64,000 nt of DNA from Areca catechu (lineage: Eukaryota; Streptophyta; Magnoliopsida; Arecales; Arecaceae): positions 55,713,851-55,777,850 of the forward strand of contig CM038044.1 of NCBI GenBank assembly GCA_021397845.1, in the 5' to 3' direction. Below, one piece after another: positions 31,724 through 43,117 of the stretch (its first letter is position 1; every line of letters begins with the position of its first letter). Under the pieces are notes generated by a model. That model searched no databases and was not told the origin of the DNA. It saw only the letters and a list, made by a program, of their open reading frames with translations. The translations under genes and the position numbers were made by a program.

Positions 31724-34700
31724 ATGGTCGTCGAGATGACGATCGTGAAGCATCTTGTAAAATGCATCATGGTTGATAGTAGAAGCTCCACATATGTGCT
31801 TTTTTATAATGCCTTCTCCAGAATGAATTTGTCCTCTGCTCAGCTTAAACCTATGCACACGTCCCTTGTCATTTTCACGGGAGATTCTATGAGGGTTGAA
31901 GGAGAGATCACTCTCCCAGTCACTGCCGGTCCCCACCTTGGTAGAGCACTGTTATGATGACCTTCACAGTGGTTAGGCTTCCTTCGACCTACAACATGAT
32001 CCTTGGCCAACTTGGGCTCAATCTGGTCGATGCCATCGTTTCCACAAAGCGGCTGCTAGTGCAGTTCCCAACTCCCTATGGAGTCGACGAGATGAGAGGT
32101 TCACCTCAGCCGATTCAGCACTGTTTCCAGACTCTCCCCGGGACCAAAGACCCCGAGGACGATCTCAAGGTGGACGATATTGACCAAAGGGCGCAAGACC
32201 CCAGGGGTGGCCCGGTCGAACGCCTACTGTCTTATCCGCTCGGAGTCGATCAGAAGAAGACAATATGGATTGGGGCCCAGCTACAAGATGAGGAAAGGGC
32301 CAGGCTGCTGGAGTTCTTGCATGAGAATGCAAATGTGTTCACCTGGATGGCGACCGATATACCAGTTATCCCCTTTGACATCATTACCCACAAGCTGAGT
32401 ATTGACCCAAAGTGTAGGCCAGTTTGGTAGAAGAAGAGAAGTTTCACCCTAAAGAGGCAGGCGGCAATCAATGAGGAAGTCGACAAACTCCTCGCTGCTG
32501 GCTTAGTCCGGGAGGTATACAATACCCAAGCTGGCTGGTGAATGTGGTGATGGTAAAGAAGAGTAATGGCAAATGAAGGATCTGCATGGACTACACTGAC
32601 CTCAATAAGGCATGCCCGAAGGATAGTTTCCCTCTATCGAAGATTGACCAATTGGTGGACGCCACCTCGGGTCACCGGCTGCTCTCCTTCATTGATGCAT
32701 TCTTTGGATACAATCAGATCCGGATGCACCCGGAGGATGAGGAGCACACCGCCTTTATTACCGACCAAGAAATGTATTGCTACAAAATGATGCCCTTCGA
32801 TCTAAAAAATGCTAGGGCTACGTACCAATGTCTAGTCAACAAGGTCTTCAAAGACCATATTGGCCGGAACATGCAGGTGTACGTGGATGACATGCTTATC
32901 ATGAGCAAGCCGAGCTCAGACCACATGCTGACCTCGTCGAAGCCTTCAACAACCTTCGAAAGCACCAGATGAAGCTGAACCTAGCAAATTGCACCTTCAG
33001 AGTGGCAACAGGAAAATTTCTCGGCTTCATGGTCACTCAGAGGGGCATTGAAGCGAACCCAGAGAAGGTCCAGGCGATCGTTGATATGGAGCACTCGATG
33101 TCCAAGAAGCAGGTCTAGCACCTGACAGGGCATATTGCAGCTCTGAGTCGGTTCATCTCGAGGTCGGTCGACCGCTGCCTTCCCTTCTTCAAGGTGCTAT
33201 GCAAGATGCATGATTTCACCTGGATGGAGAAATGTCGAACAGCCTTTGAAGAGCTGAAGGAGTACCTGGCCTCTCCTCCGCTGCTCTCCAGATCGGAGGA
33301 AGGAGAGGAGCTTCTACTTTACTTGGCGGTCACACCTGGAGCCATTAGCTCGGTCCTCGTCTATGCAAATGAGGATGGGTCTCAGAAGCTGGTATACTAC
33401 ACCAGCAAAATCTTCCGTGACATGGAGATCAGGTATACCCGCTCCGAGAAACTCATTTTTGCTCTAATAATGTCTGCTAAGCACCTCAGGCCCTACCTCC
33501 AAGTGCATCCCATCATGGTCATGATGGATCAGCCATTGAGGACCATACTCAGCCACCTCGAAACATCCAAGTGGTTGGCCAAGTGGTCCCTGATGCTGAG
33601 CTAGTTCGACATCGCGTATCGGTTGAGGTCATCGCAAAAGGCCCAGGTCCTAGCTGACTTCCTGGTTGAGTGCATGGGACTCGCCGAGGAGCCAGAGCAG
33701 ACACCCCCAGAACATCAAGTTGAAACCGAAATAGAGGAGGAGCCCTGGATACTCTATATAGACGGCATATCCAACTTCGGTAGGAGCGGAGCAGGCCTCA
33801 TTCTTGCTAACAGCAACTGGATCATGGCGGAATGTGCTCTCCATTTCAAGTTCACCATGACAAACAACCAGGCGGAGTACGAGGCACTCCTCAGAGGCCT
33901 AAAGGTCTCCCACGAGCTGGGAGTGCAAAGCTTGAAGGTCTTTATCGACTCCCAACTGGTGGCCGGACAAGTCTCCATAGAATATGAAGCCAAAGATCCC
34001 CAGATGATAAGGTACCTGGAGCAAGTCCGTTCATGCACAGTGAGTTTCCAATGCTTCAACATCTTCCATATCCCCCGCGGAGAGAATGCCCGTGCAATGC
34101 ACTATCGAGACTCGCAACCCTGCAAGACTCGTCGCTGGGGCAAGCATATATTGAGTACCTCGAAAATCCAAGCTACGAAGCCTCAGAGGAGGTGCAGCAA
34201 GTCATCCCAGAGCTGAGCTAGATGGATAGGTATGTTAGGTACATCACTGATGGCACCTTGCCCGAGGACCGCGCGAAAGTCGGCCTTGTCAAAAAGAAAG
34301 TCTCTAAGTTTGTCCTGATGGAAGGACAACTTTATCGCCGATCCTACTCTTACCCGCTCTTGAAGTTCTTGAGACCCGCGGAAGCAGCCTTCGTTCTCCA
34401 GGAGATACATGAAGGCCTGTGAGGGAACCACGTAGGAGGAAGGATGTTGGCATGCAAAGCTCTCCGCCAGAGATACTTCTGGGAGACCGTGAGGGAGGAT
34501 GCCACCAACTTCGTGAAGAGGTGCGACAGATGCTAGCACCATGCCCACATACAACGTCAACCGGCGGTGCCGATCTCATAGCTCTCCACCCCTTGGTCGT
34601 TCACCCAGTGGGGACTGGACATCTTAAAATGATTTGCCCCTACACCGGGGCAACGGAGGTTCTTGCTGGTGGCCATCAGCTACTTCACCAAATGGATGGA

Positions 34701-35451
34701 AGTGGAGCCACTAGTGTGGATCACAGAAGCTAAGGTTCGCCAATTCTTTTGGAAATCAATTATCTGCCACTTCGGACTCCCCCACTGCATCATCATCGAC
34801 AATGGATGTCAGTTCGATAATCGGGAGTTTGAAGAATTCTATGCCGAACATGGCATCCAGCACCACTTCACCTCGATGGCTCACCTCCAAACAAACGGGA
34901 AAGCCAAGGTAACCAATCGGACTATCCTCCAAGGACTCAGAACCAGGCTAGACCAAGCCAAGGGTAGATGGGCGGAGGAACTCCCAAGCATTTTGTGGGC
35001 CTACCACACAATGCCCAGAATGGCCACGGATGAAATGCCTTTCAACCTTGTTTTTGGCACCGAGGCCATCGTCCTAGTTGAGCTCGGCATGCCCACACTA
35101 TGGGTGCAGTAATATGACGAAGTGCAGAACTCGGCTTACCTTCTACTCAACTTGGACCTCCTCGAGGAAACCAGAGACAAAGCTCGGCTCCGGATGGCAG
35201 CATACTAGCAACGAGTGGCCCAATACTACAATGCACGGGTAAGACCCAAGGTCTTCCGGCCTGGTGACCTGGTACTGCACCGAGCTGAAGCATCTCAACC
35301 CCGGAAGTGCGGCAAGCTCTCGCTGAACTGGGAAGGCCCCTACAAGGTGGTCGAAGCTCTTCCACAAGGAGGCTACTATCTCGAGAATCTGGATGGTGTC
35401 AAGTTCCCATGAACATGGAACTCCTGCAACCTGAGAAAATACTATCAATAA
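31724..35451 (+). pseudogene. pol: Element G pol: PR, RT, RNase H, second RNase H, integrase
   Basis: PR near 31760 reads VDSRSSTYVLFYNA where the family has VDSG, so the catalytic triad is broken. RT: DYTDLNKACPKDSFPLSKID, then a mostly open stretch through QEMYCYKMMPFDLKNA to YVDDM at 32880. RNase H at 33190-33600. The second RNase H at 33740-34030 (WILYIDGISNFGRSGAGLIL, MTNNQAEYEALLRGL). INT at 34400-35110: KRCDRC, LLVAISYFTKWMEVEPL, IIDNGCQFDNREFEEF, and NGKAKVTNRTI with Lys where the catalytic Glu is expected. A tail (RVRPKVFRPGDLVLHRA) ends at 35451. Many stops and shifts. RT and both RNase H domains are the best preserved. Confidence 0.92.
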
Positions 35452-35552
35452 TGTAAGGCTTTCCTCCAATAATAATAATAAAAGTTTCCTTTTGCACAAA
35501 CCGCTCTCTGCCTTGCAGGAATGATGCTGCCATGCCCAAAGCACGGCATGCT

Positions 35553-36450
35553 CAAGCCCGGAGCCAAGCTCTCCGGCCACCAAGTCTTCGAGCCCAGCTC
35601 CAAGACATCAAAGCCTAGAGCCAAGCTCTCCGGCCACCAAGTTTCGAGCCTGGCTCCAAGACATCAAAGCCCGGAGCTAAGCTCTCCGGCCACCAAGTCT
35701 TCGAGCCTAGCTCCAAGACATCAAAGATCAGAGCCAAGCTCTTCGGTCACCAAGTCTTCGAGCCCAGCTCCAAGACATCAAATCCTGGAGCCAAGCTCTT
35801 CGACCACCAAGTCTTCGAGCCCAGCTCCAAGACATCAAAGCCCGGAGCCAAGCTCTCCGGCCACCAAATCTTCAAGCCCAACTCCAAGACATCAAAGACC
35901 GGAGGTAAGCTCTCCGGCCACCAAGTCTTCGAGCCCAGCTCCAAGACATCAAAGCCCGGAGCCAAGCTCTCCAGCCACCAAGTCTTCGAGCCCAGTTCCG
36001 AGAAATCAAAGCCCGAAGCCAAGCTCTCCGGCCACCAAGTCTTCGAGCCCAGCTCCGAGACATCAAAGCCTGGAGCCAAGCTCTTCGACCACCAAGTCTT
36101 CAAGCCTAGCTTCGAGACATCAAAGCCTGGAGCCAAGCTCTCCGGCCACCAAGTCTTCGAGCCCAGCTCCAAGACATCAAAGCCTGGAGCCAAGTCTCTG
36201 GCTACCATGTCTTTGAGCACAACTCCAAGACATCAAAACCCAGAGCCAAGCTCTCCAGCCACCAAGTCTTCGAGCCCAGCTCCAAGACATCAAAGCCTGA
36301 AGCCAAGCTCTCTGGCCACCAAGTATTCGAGCCAGCTCCAAGACATCAAAGCCCGGATCCCATGATCTCTGGCCACAAAGCCCAGAGCCTGGCTCTCTGG
36401 CCACCAAGTCTTCGAGCCCAACTCTCAGGCCATCAAAATCGGAGCCCAGC
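35553..36450. repeat. 57-bp minisatellite in G 3' region
   Basis: About 16 units of 57 bp, core AAGCTCTCCGGCCACCAAG plus TCTTCGAGCCCAGCTCCAAG. The period is a multiple of 3, so both strands stay open for long stretches (231 codons plus, 157 minus) with a 19-residue repeat. I treat these ORFs as by-products. Tandem repeats in this position are known in Tat elements and can seed satellites. Confidence 0.93.
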
Positions 36451-37505
36451 TCTCTGGCACTGAAGCTTTGGTTTCTTAGAAGCAAAGGGGAAGCCTCCTC
36501 TCTGATCTCATCACATGCACCAAAAAGAAGAAAAGAACAAGCCAAGTTGGCAAAAAACATTTTCATTACTTAGCAAAAAAAGTTACACTGCCCCTGAGCC
36601 CCGACATGCTGGGTAGCCCAAGATGGAAAACAAAAAAGAAGGGGTTACAACTAGAAAGAAGCCCTACTCTACTCAACCGGTGCCTTCCCTAGATGGCGCA
36701 CGACTGGAACCTCACCCTCCTCGACCTCCATGGCCGGGGCCCCTCCTTCAACCGCCGTCGTAGGTGGAGTTGGTTCGACCTTCATCACCTACGGGGTCGG
36801 TTCGGTCGTCGCTGCCTACGGGGCTATCATAGCTGCAACAACGCCCTCCTCCACCATAATCGGTACGGGAGTTGAGGATTTTGCACCCCTGGAGCCTAGG
36901 AGTCGGAGGTTGGCCATCTGATCATCTGAAAGGATGCCGCGCAACTGGGTCCAGTAGTATGCGAATGCCTTGAAAAAGGAGTCCATCGTCGCCTCCTTGA
37001 AGTCAAGTTTGAACTCCTCAGAGGCCTTGTAGTTGGCCACCGCCTCGGTGACCTCCGTCCTGGTGGCCTCTGCCCGGCTGACTGCCTTGGTCGACCTCTT
37101 GTCTGTGCCATCAGCTTTGCGGGCAACCTCGGTGGCTTCTTTCTTCGTGGCCTCAGCTGAACTAATGGTGGCGGAGATCTTCTTCTCTACCTCGATAGCC
37201 TTCTGCTCGGTGGCCGCGGCCTTCTTCTCGGCAGAGACGTCCTGCTCCTTCACCGCCTCCAACTCGGTTTGGAGCTCCTTCAACTGAGCACCTTTTGACT
37301 TGAGCTCCTCCTCAAGCTCCTTTGATCGTTGCCCGGTGCTAGTGACTTCACCCCAGAGGCTCTTAACCATCATATTGGCATCCTAGAGCTCATCGCTCTT
37401 TTGCCTCAACTCGCTCTTCGAGGACTCGAACTCTGCCTCGCGCTCCTTGTACCTCCTGACCCAGTTGTGGAAGTAGTCCCGAATCAGTAGAAGCTCAGTG
37501 CCTTA

Positions 37506-37575
37506 CTGTGTCAAAGATGATGTTAGTCACCAGGAAAATGAGGGAGGAAGCGAGGCAGAGTAGAAATTTACTTAC
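37506..37575 (-). other. Probable intron in the antisense ORF
   Basis: Minus strand: donor GTAAGTAAATTTC after ...CTCTACACT and acceptor TTTGACACAG, 70 bp. Removing it keeps the frame between FSNLYT and GTELLLIRDYFHNW. A TAA lies just after the acceptor, probably a C-to-T decay of CAA. Confidence 0.6.
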
Positions 37576-38176
37576 AGTGTAGAGGTTGGAGAAGGATGTG
37601 CTAATGACATCAGCCAGAAATCTCTAGCCCCTCTCTCGCCAGTCGTAGGACTGGATGGAGAAGTCCATCATCTGCTCAGCGAGGGCCGGGTCCTTGATAA
37701 GGGAAATGTTGGGCCCCAACCTGAAAGGGACCCGACGGTAGTCCCTATCTTTCTTCCTGCCACCGGTGCGGGATCATCCGCTCCATCGACGGAAGAGGTT
37801 GTCAATGCAGACTGAGAGCTTGGTGCCACCTCGGACAATGCCACTGATGTCAGCCCTGCACCTTCTGGCTCCCTGTCCTCCTTGACCTCGACGATCTCTA
37901 GAAGAGGGGATGCCACCGCAGCAGCTACGGCAACGGATCTAGCCCGGGCCACCACCTTGGACTCCGACACCGGGGCTAGATCACGCTGCCTTGGAGGCTC
38001 AGGGGTGGGCTCAGCAACCCTCCTCCTCAGCTCGGGAATAGGCTCGGCTGGCACGGCCGGCACCGCCCTCGCTCCAGCATCTACTCAAGCCCTCTTTGGG
38101 GTGGGCTCGCCGGCACCCTCCGCTTGGTTCCTCTCCTCGGAAAATGAGAGGGGCTCTTCCATAGAGAACTTCATGC

Positions 38177-38258
38177 CTACACCAAGAAAGAGGACATCAG
38201 CTCTAAAAAAAAGAAGGGGGGGGGGGGGGGAAGAAAAGGATTTTCAAGCTGGACTCAC
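38177..38258 (-). other. Second probable intron in the antisense ORF
   Basis: Minus strand: donor GTGAGTCC, a long pyrimidine tract (a run of 15 C, seen as G at 38216-38230 on the plus strand), acceptor TTGGTGTAG. 82 bp. Confidence 0.5.
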
Positions 38259-39424
38259 CCAACTCTTGTGTTGGGCCGACCCCGGCCTCATGGAGATTCT
38301 GCTCTGACAGCAGGACCTCGAGCGAAGGGACCTCAACAGAGCGAAGCTGGTCACCTCCAAGTTAGTGCATCGACCATAGAATTCTAGTTGGAGGACCGAT
38401 CTGGGTCGCTCCAAACCCAGTCGACTCCCTTAACCAAGGCAAAAAAATACTTACTCTGTCATCCTTTGATGGAAGAGGGGAGTTCAAATTTGATGCCCCT
38501 TGGGCAGGAGGAAAGAGACCACCATCCCTTCTCGGTGGGGTGGCATTTCAGGATGAAAAAGGCCCTGAATAAGGAGAAACGGGCAACTATCCCATGAAAA
38601 TGGCACAAGATAATAAAGCAAAAAATTGTCCTAATGGTGTTCGGGATGAGTTGGGCAGGAACAAGGTGGTAATGGTTCAAGACAAAGAGAAAGAATGGGT
38701 GGAATGGGAATCGAAGGTCCCTCAAGAAGGTTTTGTCATAGAAGGCTATCTGACACGGGCCACTGGAAGTGACTCGTTCTCCCAGTCGAGGGATCGAGAG
38801 CCGGATGCCGTCCGGGATACCATAGGTGTCCCGGATGATCACAAGGTCCATGGCGGTGATCACCGAAGCGATCTCCCCAGGACTTGATGGTCGAGCAGGT
38901 TCAGGAGTAGGTTCAGGAGCAGGAAAAAGAGGAGGATGAGGTGGAGGGGAAGATGCCCTAATCATTATTCCCCCAAGCCTGGATCTTCGGATGACCTCAA
39001 AGCATGCCACATCTTCCTCCTCGTCGGAAGAAAAAGAAGGCGGCCTCGGCCTAGAAGGCCCGGCCTCACCTTGGTTAGTGGTGGGGCAGAAGTTTGGTCC
39101 GAAGCGAGACATATAGAAGAAAATGAAGGTCAAAAGACAAGGAGAAAAGAACAGAAAGAAGGAGAAGATGGGAAAGGGTTCGGAGAAGAACCTAGCCCTA
39201 AGAAAAGGTCCCTACTCAATCGGTACGGGGAAGAAGGAGACTAACCTGCTCAGAACTTGGAAAGGAAAAAATGGCTGGGGAAGCGAAAGAAGAACCTCGG
39301 TACGATGGCGGGCATGCAGGATTTGAAAGAAGGTATGTTTTGGAAAAAGTGGCCTTCCCTTTTGAAGTGACCGGTGCCAGGCCATACCATTACAGCTCCC
39401 AACCGATGGAAAAAGTGTCCTCCG

Positions 39425-40570
39425 CATGGTCAGCTCCTGCACGATCGAGATGCCTAGGCCAGAGCCGAGTGACCTCCTTCACCGGATTGAGCCCCTCCGA
39501 GGCCGAGCCCCCTAGACCGGAGTCGAGCCCCAGCTCTCCTCTGCCAGGCCAAGCTCCTCCAAGGACGAGCCCTCAGCGCAGGAGTCACGCACTGACCTCC
39601 TTAGCCAGATTGGGCTCCTTTGAGGTTGAGTCCTCTGCGCTAGAGCCAAGCCCAACCTTCCTCCTCCAGGTCGGGCCCCTCGAAGTCGAGCCCCTTGGTC
39701 CGGAGTCGAGCCCAGCCCTCCTCCACCAAGCAAAGCCCTTTCGAGGTCAAGCCCCCAAAGTCAAGCCCCAACTCTTCAGTTCAGCCTTTACCTCAAACAA
39801 AAGGCAAGGGAGCGACACCATCCCCCAAGATGCCAGCAAGCTGCCCGAGGACCGCAAGAAAGCACCCTCCAAGCCATAATAACTGTCCGCAGCCACCACT
39901 TACACCAGAAGAGGAAGAAGCTCCCTGATCGAGATGCCATGCTCTCCACCAACTGCCTGCACCACCCAAAAAGAGGAAGTCAACCAGGAGATTCGAATCT
40001 CAGGGGTGGCGGCCCCCCAATCGAGGCCCTGCTAGGTTTCCCGGAGTGGAGCGACCGGAAGGAATGTCAGAGCACATGACAGCTTCCTCTATCATGAATC
40101 AAGAAAGACGTCCCATCCATGGCACAGAACATCGCCACACATGCCTACTGACATAAGAAAGATCCCGAGGTAGACAACCACCTGGATTAAAAGGAGCCAC
40201 CAGCACCCCCAAGGGGGAGGTAACAAACAGACAAACAAACAAACGAATACTCAAGCAAGTAAGGGAGAGGCGAGGACACACCGGAGAGTCATCTCCGATC
40301 CTCCTTGGTCACCACCCTCTCCAGCACACTTGCATTCCACTAACACCACATTCACTCCTCCTAGCATGGAGTTCATCTCAGGGGCTCGACCAGGAGGATC
40401 TGTTCCCCTGGATCATCACTGACTTGACCGTTGGAGTGCCCCGCTAGAATTCCCGACCCGGGTCTCTAACCCTTGTTTTGCAGGTCCCGAGGTGCAGGTT
40501 TTTTCCGAGCAGACGAGGGGCGATCCGACGTCGACAACAGCTATGGGCCACAACGATCTTGGCGACAACA
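39425..40570 (+). repeat. Element G 3' LTR, apparently lacking its first ~145 bp
   Basis: Aligns with the 5' LTR from the equivalent of 28775 to the end (GACAACA). The TGATGTGGCAGG start and following ~145 bp are not found upstream of 39425, where the antisense-ORF flank continues instead. A deletion or divergence at the LTR edge is likely. Confidence 0.75.
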
Positions 40571-40618
40571 CATGTAATTATAAAGAAATTTTCATGCCTA
40601 GTGTTTTGTCATCATCAC

Positions 40619-40631
40619 AAAGGGGGAGATT
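40619..40631 (+). other. Element A polypurine tract
   Basis: AAAGGGGGAGATT directly before TGTTGACCCC of the 3' LTR. Primes plus-strand synthesis in LTR elements. Confidence 0.85.
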
Positions 40632-42286
40632 GTTGACCCCATAAGTGATTTTGATGATAACCAAACATTGGTAAATGCATTTGTTTTACTAACAACTCTT
40701 CAAGTGGTTTACAAGTTTTTGTAGGATAAAGTCATTGTTCAAATTTCAACTCCTACATTTTCATTTCTTGTTTTGAGTTATGTTGTAATTGAAAATAATA
40801 AAAAAGAATCCAAAGAAAAAGTTAAGAAAGATCATAAAATTGGGTTACTTCTAAATGTGTTTCAAGCTTTTAGTTTTTTAGAAACTTGTTGAGTTTGAAG
40901 ACATCTTGAAGCTTGAAGACTTGCTGGATGAATTCTAGAGAAAGACTGAGAAAATCACTGAAACATTCATCCGAGCCAACTCGAGGAAAAGAGAGCCGAC
41001 TCTGGCACTTGGCATGTATAAGAATTCTGGCATGCAGAGATCCGAGCTGACTCTAAGGGGACCCGAGCCGACTCGTCTAGAGTACTGTTTCTTGAATCAG
41101 ATAGGCGAGCTAACCTAAAGGAAGTCCAAGCCGACTCTATCACATGGTCAAACATCCAAGCCAACTTTTTAGAAGATCGAGCCGACTCATCCAGAGTCCA
41201 GAAAATGGTTTTCGAGAAGAACAGCCATTTGAGTCGACTAGAATGGAAGTTAGCCGACTCGTCCAGACTAACATTTTGAAGGCCTGAGGATCCGAGTTGA
41301 CTCAAATCAAGGCGAGCCGATTCTTATAGAGTGAAAAATCAAGATACTATGCAAGCAAGCTGACTGGATTGAAGAGAGTCGACTCTACCAGAACTTCTCT
41401 ATGGATCCGAGCCGACTCGAGTGATCCGAGCCGACTCGAAGGTCGATTTCAGACTTGCAACGACTAGTTCCAGAACTCAGAATTTGAATCCAAAAGGTGC
41501 TCCAATGATCAAATATCATATCGCAATGGTCTATAATGACTTAAACTACCTTTAAATGATGGAAGGCCATATATTTGAGGGATTTGAACTTCTTTGAAGT
41601 AAGAGTTAAAAAGTTTTTCAAAGAGTTAATGCTTTATTGAATATCCAACCAACAAGCAAGAGAGCATTAAGAGCATTCAAGATAGCCTTCAAATCTTCAC
41701 CAACTCTCATTTGAACCTTGAAGCACTTAGTAAAGAAGAAATAGAGCCATTAAAGTGCATTGAAGTGCCTTCAAGTGGGCTTCTTTCGAGCTACATCGGC
41801 AACCACTTGACAAAAATTTGTTTATCATTCAGTTGCTTTTCTTTTCAATTCATTTTTGAATTGTTGGGTTATTGGTGAGTCCGGTTGAAAAACCAAATAG
41901 GTTTTTGGTAAGCCTTTGTTAAAAACTAAGTGTTGGGTTCTTGGTGATCCTGGTAAAACCAAGTTGAGTTTTTTTGGTGATCCCGGTAAAACCAAAGTAT
42001 AGAGATTTGGATTGTGAGCCTGTGAAAACAATCCGACTGTATTCCGGTGGGGGATATACTGGAAATTCCAAGTGATAATCTTGGGTAGTAGACGTAGGAG
42101 CTAGGTTGCTCCGATCCATTATAATTGTTGTGTTTGTGTTGTGCTTCTCTAATTTAATTTAGCTTTTGTAGTTAATTATTTTATCACAGCACTTAACACC
42201 TTAAAAGGGATTTCAAAAAGCACATAATTGCTTAAATTTTTTAATTCTAAATTCACCCCCCTCTTGGAAAAGCCACTTGGGCAACA
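40632..42286 (+). repeat. Element A 3' LTR
   Basis: 1655 bp, TGTTGACCCC...GGGCAACA, followed by GTTTA. Contains the GAGCCGACTC-type motif cluster at 40968-41442. Confidence 0.93.
40968..41442. promoter_or_regulatory. GAGCCGACTC-type motif cluster in A 3' LTR
   Basis: Counterpart of 867-1316 with about 15 copies. Individual copies differ between the two LTRs, but the spacing is kept. Confidence 0.6.
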
Positions 42287-43117
42287 GTTTAGGACTCTCA
42301 GTCCCATGCCAAAAATAATTCTCATGCCTCCTTTGTTTTAATGCCACTTTTTATTTCATTCTTTCTTTAGTAGAAGTTCCATAGTTCTTCATTGGGTCTT
42401 TTGATGGCCACTACATCCTCTCTCTTTTGTGTGTTTCCATGCCTAAAATCCTGGTGTTTTGGCCACCGACAACTCTTGCTTCCTCATTTGGATTAGTGCC
42501 TCATATAGAGTCCCTAGTTAGATGGATTCTAAGAAGTTAGCACCTCTTCCCTTTTGCTTTATGTTCTCATGCCATAATTCCATTCATGCCTAATCTCTTT
42601 CTTAGGTCTCCTTTGGATCTTCAATAGGTTGCTTCCTTAATTATCAATCCCTTGAATTGGTTGCTTAATTCATTGAGTCTCGGCTAATTTGCATCCAAGT
42701 TGATTATATAGATCCAATCTTCCAATTACATGCAAAAGAGACTTAGAAGCATTAATTCCAACTAATAAAGATCAAGTAATAATAAATTTGGTATTTCTAG
42801 TGTCTTAATTTGTGTTCATCACATGTCTTGAAGATCTCAAGAAGTTTGTCTCCTATATGCAGCCGTATAACTCATGGACTATATCAACTTGTGCCTCACA
42901 GTCCATATCTTGCATGGCATGTGTAAATTGGAAATCATTAATCGAAGACCACTCTATGACTATCTCATAAATGGTGGTCTCATATCCTCCACTCCCTCCC
43001 TAGCCACTAGATCCATAATCATTGGAACTATTACATTGGTCTCCTTGGTCTCTAAATATGAGTGAACTGACTCCACTCTCTGATGCGAGATGCAAAGAGG
43101 AATTTTAACTTAACATC
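42287..43117. other. Sequence between elements A and E
   Basis: Begins with the right GTTTA duplication of A and ends with ACATC, the left duplication of E. AT-rich. A 63-codon ORF at 42874-43065 shows nothing I recognise. No gene supported. Confidence 0.6.

Larger units (their letters stand above)
36669..39112 (-). pseudogene. Element G antisense ORF (gypsy-type transposon domain plus coiled coil), with introns
   Basis: Minus strand, likely start ATG at 39112 (MSRFGPNFCPTTNQGEAGPS). Exon 1: acidic Ser-rich segment, then IVIRDTYGIPDGI-type sequence, FPFHPFFLFVLNHYHLVPAQ, LIPNTIRTIFCFIILCHFHG and KGWWSLSSCPRGIKFELPSS, which I recognise as the putative gypsy-type transposon domain found in antisense ORFs of Tat elements. 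Later parts are Pro/Ala-rich (37668-38063), then a long coiled coil (EELKSKGAQLKELQTELEAV) ending near 36669. Two stretches with good splice sites interrupt it (38177-38258, 37506-37575). Point stops occur (for example at 38455, 38370 and 36814). Function unknown. Confidence 0.75.
28633..40570 (+). mobile_element. Element G: Tat-lineage Ty3/gypsy retrotransposon
   Basis: LTRs at 28633-29926 and about 39425-40570, both ending CGA(C/T)AACA, with duplication CATGT on each side (28628-28632, 40571-40575). The primer site TGGCGTGCTAGGTACGG differs from the copia elements. Coding order is gag, PR, RT, RNase H, a second RNase H-like domain, INT. A 57-bp minisatellite and an antisense ORF lie between pol and the 3' LTR. 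The doubled RNase H, 3' tandem repeats and antisense ORF are Tat-lineage traits (RIRE2, dea1, Ogre group). All frames are damaged. GC content is visibly higher than in the surrounding elements. Confidence 0.93.
527..42286 (+). mobile_element. Element A: Sirevirus-type Ty1/copia retrotransposon, heavily nested
   Basis: Seen: LTRs at 527-2160 and 40632-42286 both start TGTTGACCCC and end AACA. They are flanked by the perfect 5-bp duplication GTTTA. A primer binding site TGGTATCAGAGT follows the left LTR and a polypurine tract AAAGGGGGAGA precedes the right one. The internal order is gag with zinc knuckles and coiled coil, PR, INT, RT, RH, then a third ORF. Known: long LTRs, a long gag, repeated polypurine tracts and an ORF after pol are Sirevirus traits. 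Four insertions (3803-7344, 9445-11813, 12300-24679, 28633-40570) split it. Subtracting them with their duplications leaves about 11.5 kb. Stops and frameshifts in every ORF make it a dead copy. Confidence 0.95.

Noticed and set aside
35521..36216. Open frame of 231 codons (and 157 codons on the other strand) as a Ser/Pro-rich protein gene
   Set aside because: It exists because a 57-bp tandem repeat is a multiple of three. No conserved start or context.
42874..43065. 63-codon ORF between elements A and E as a host gene
   Set aside because: Short, no recognisable motif, and no splice or promoter context.
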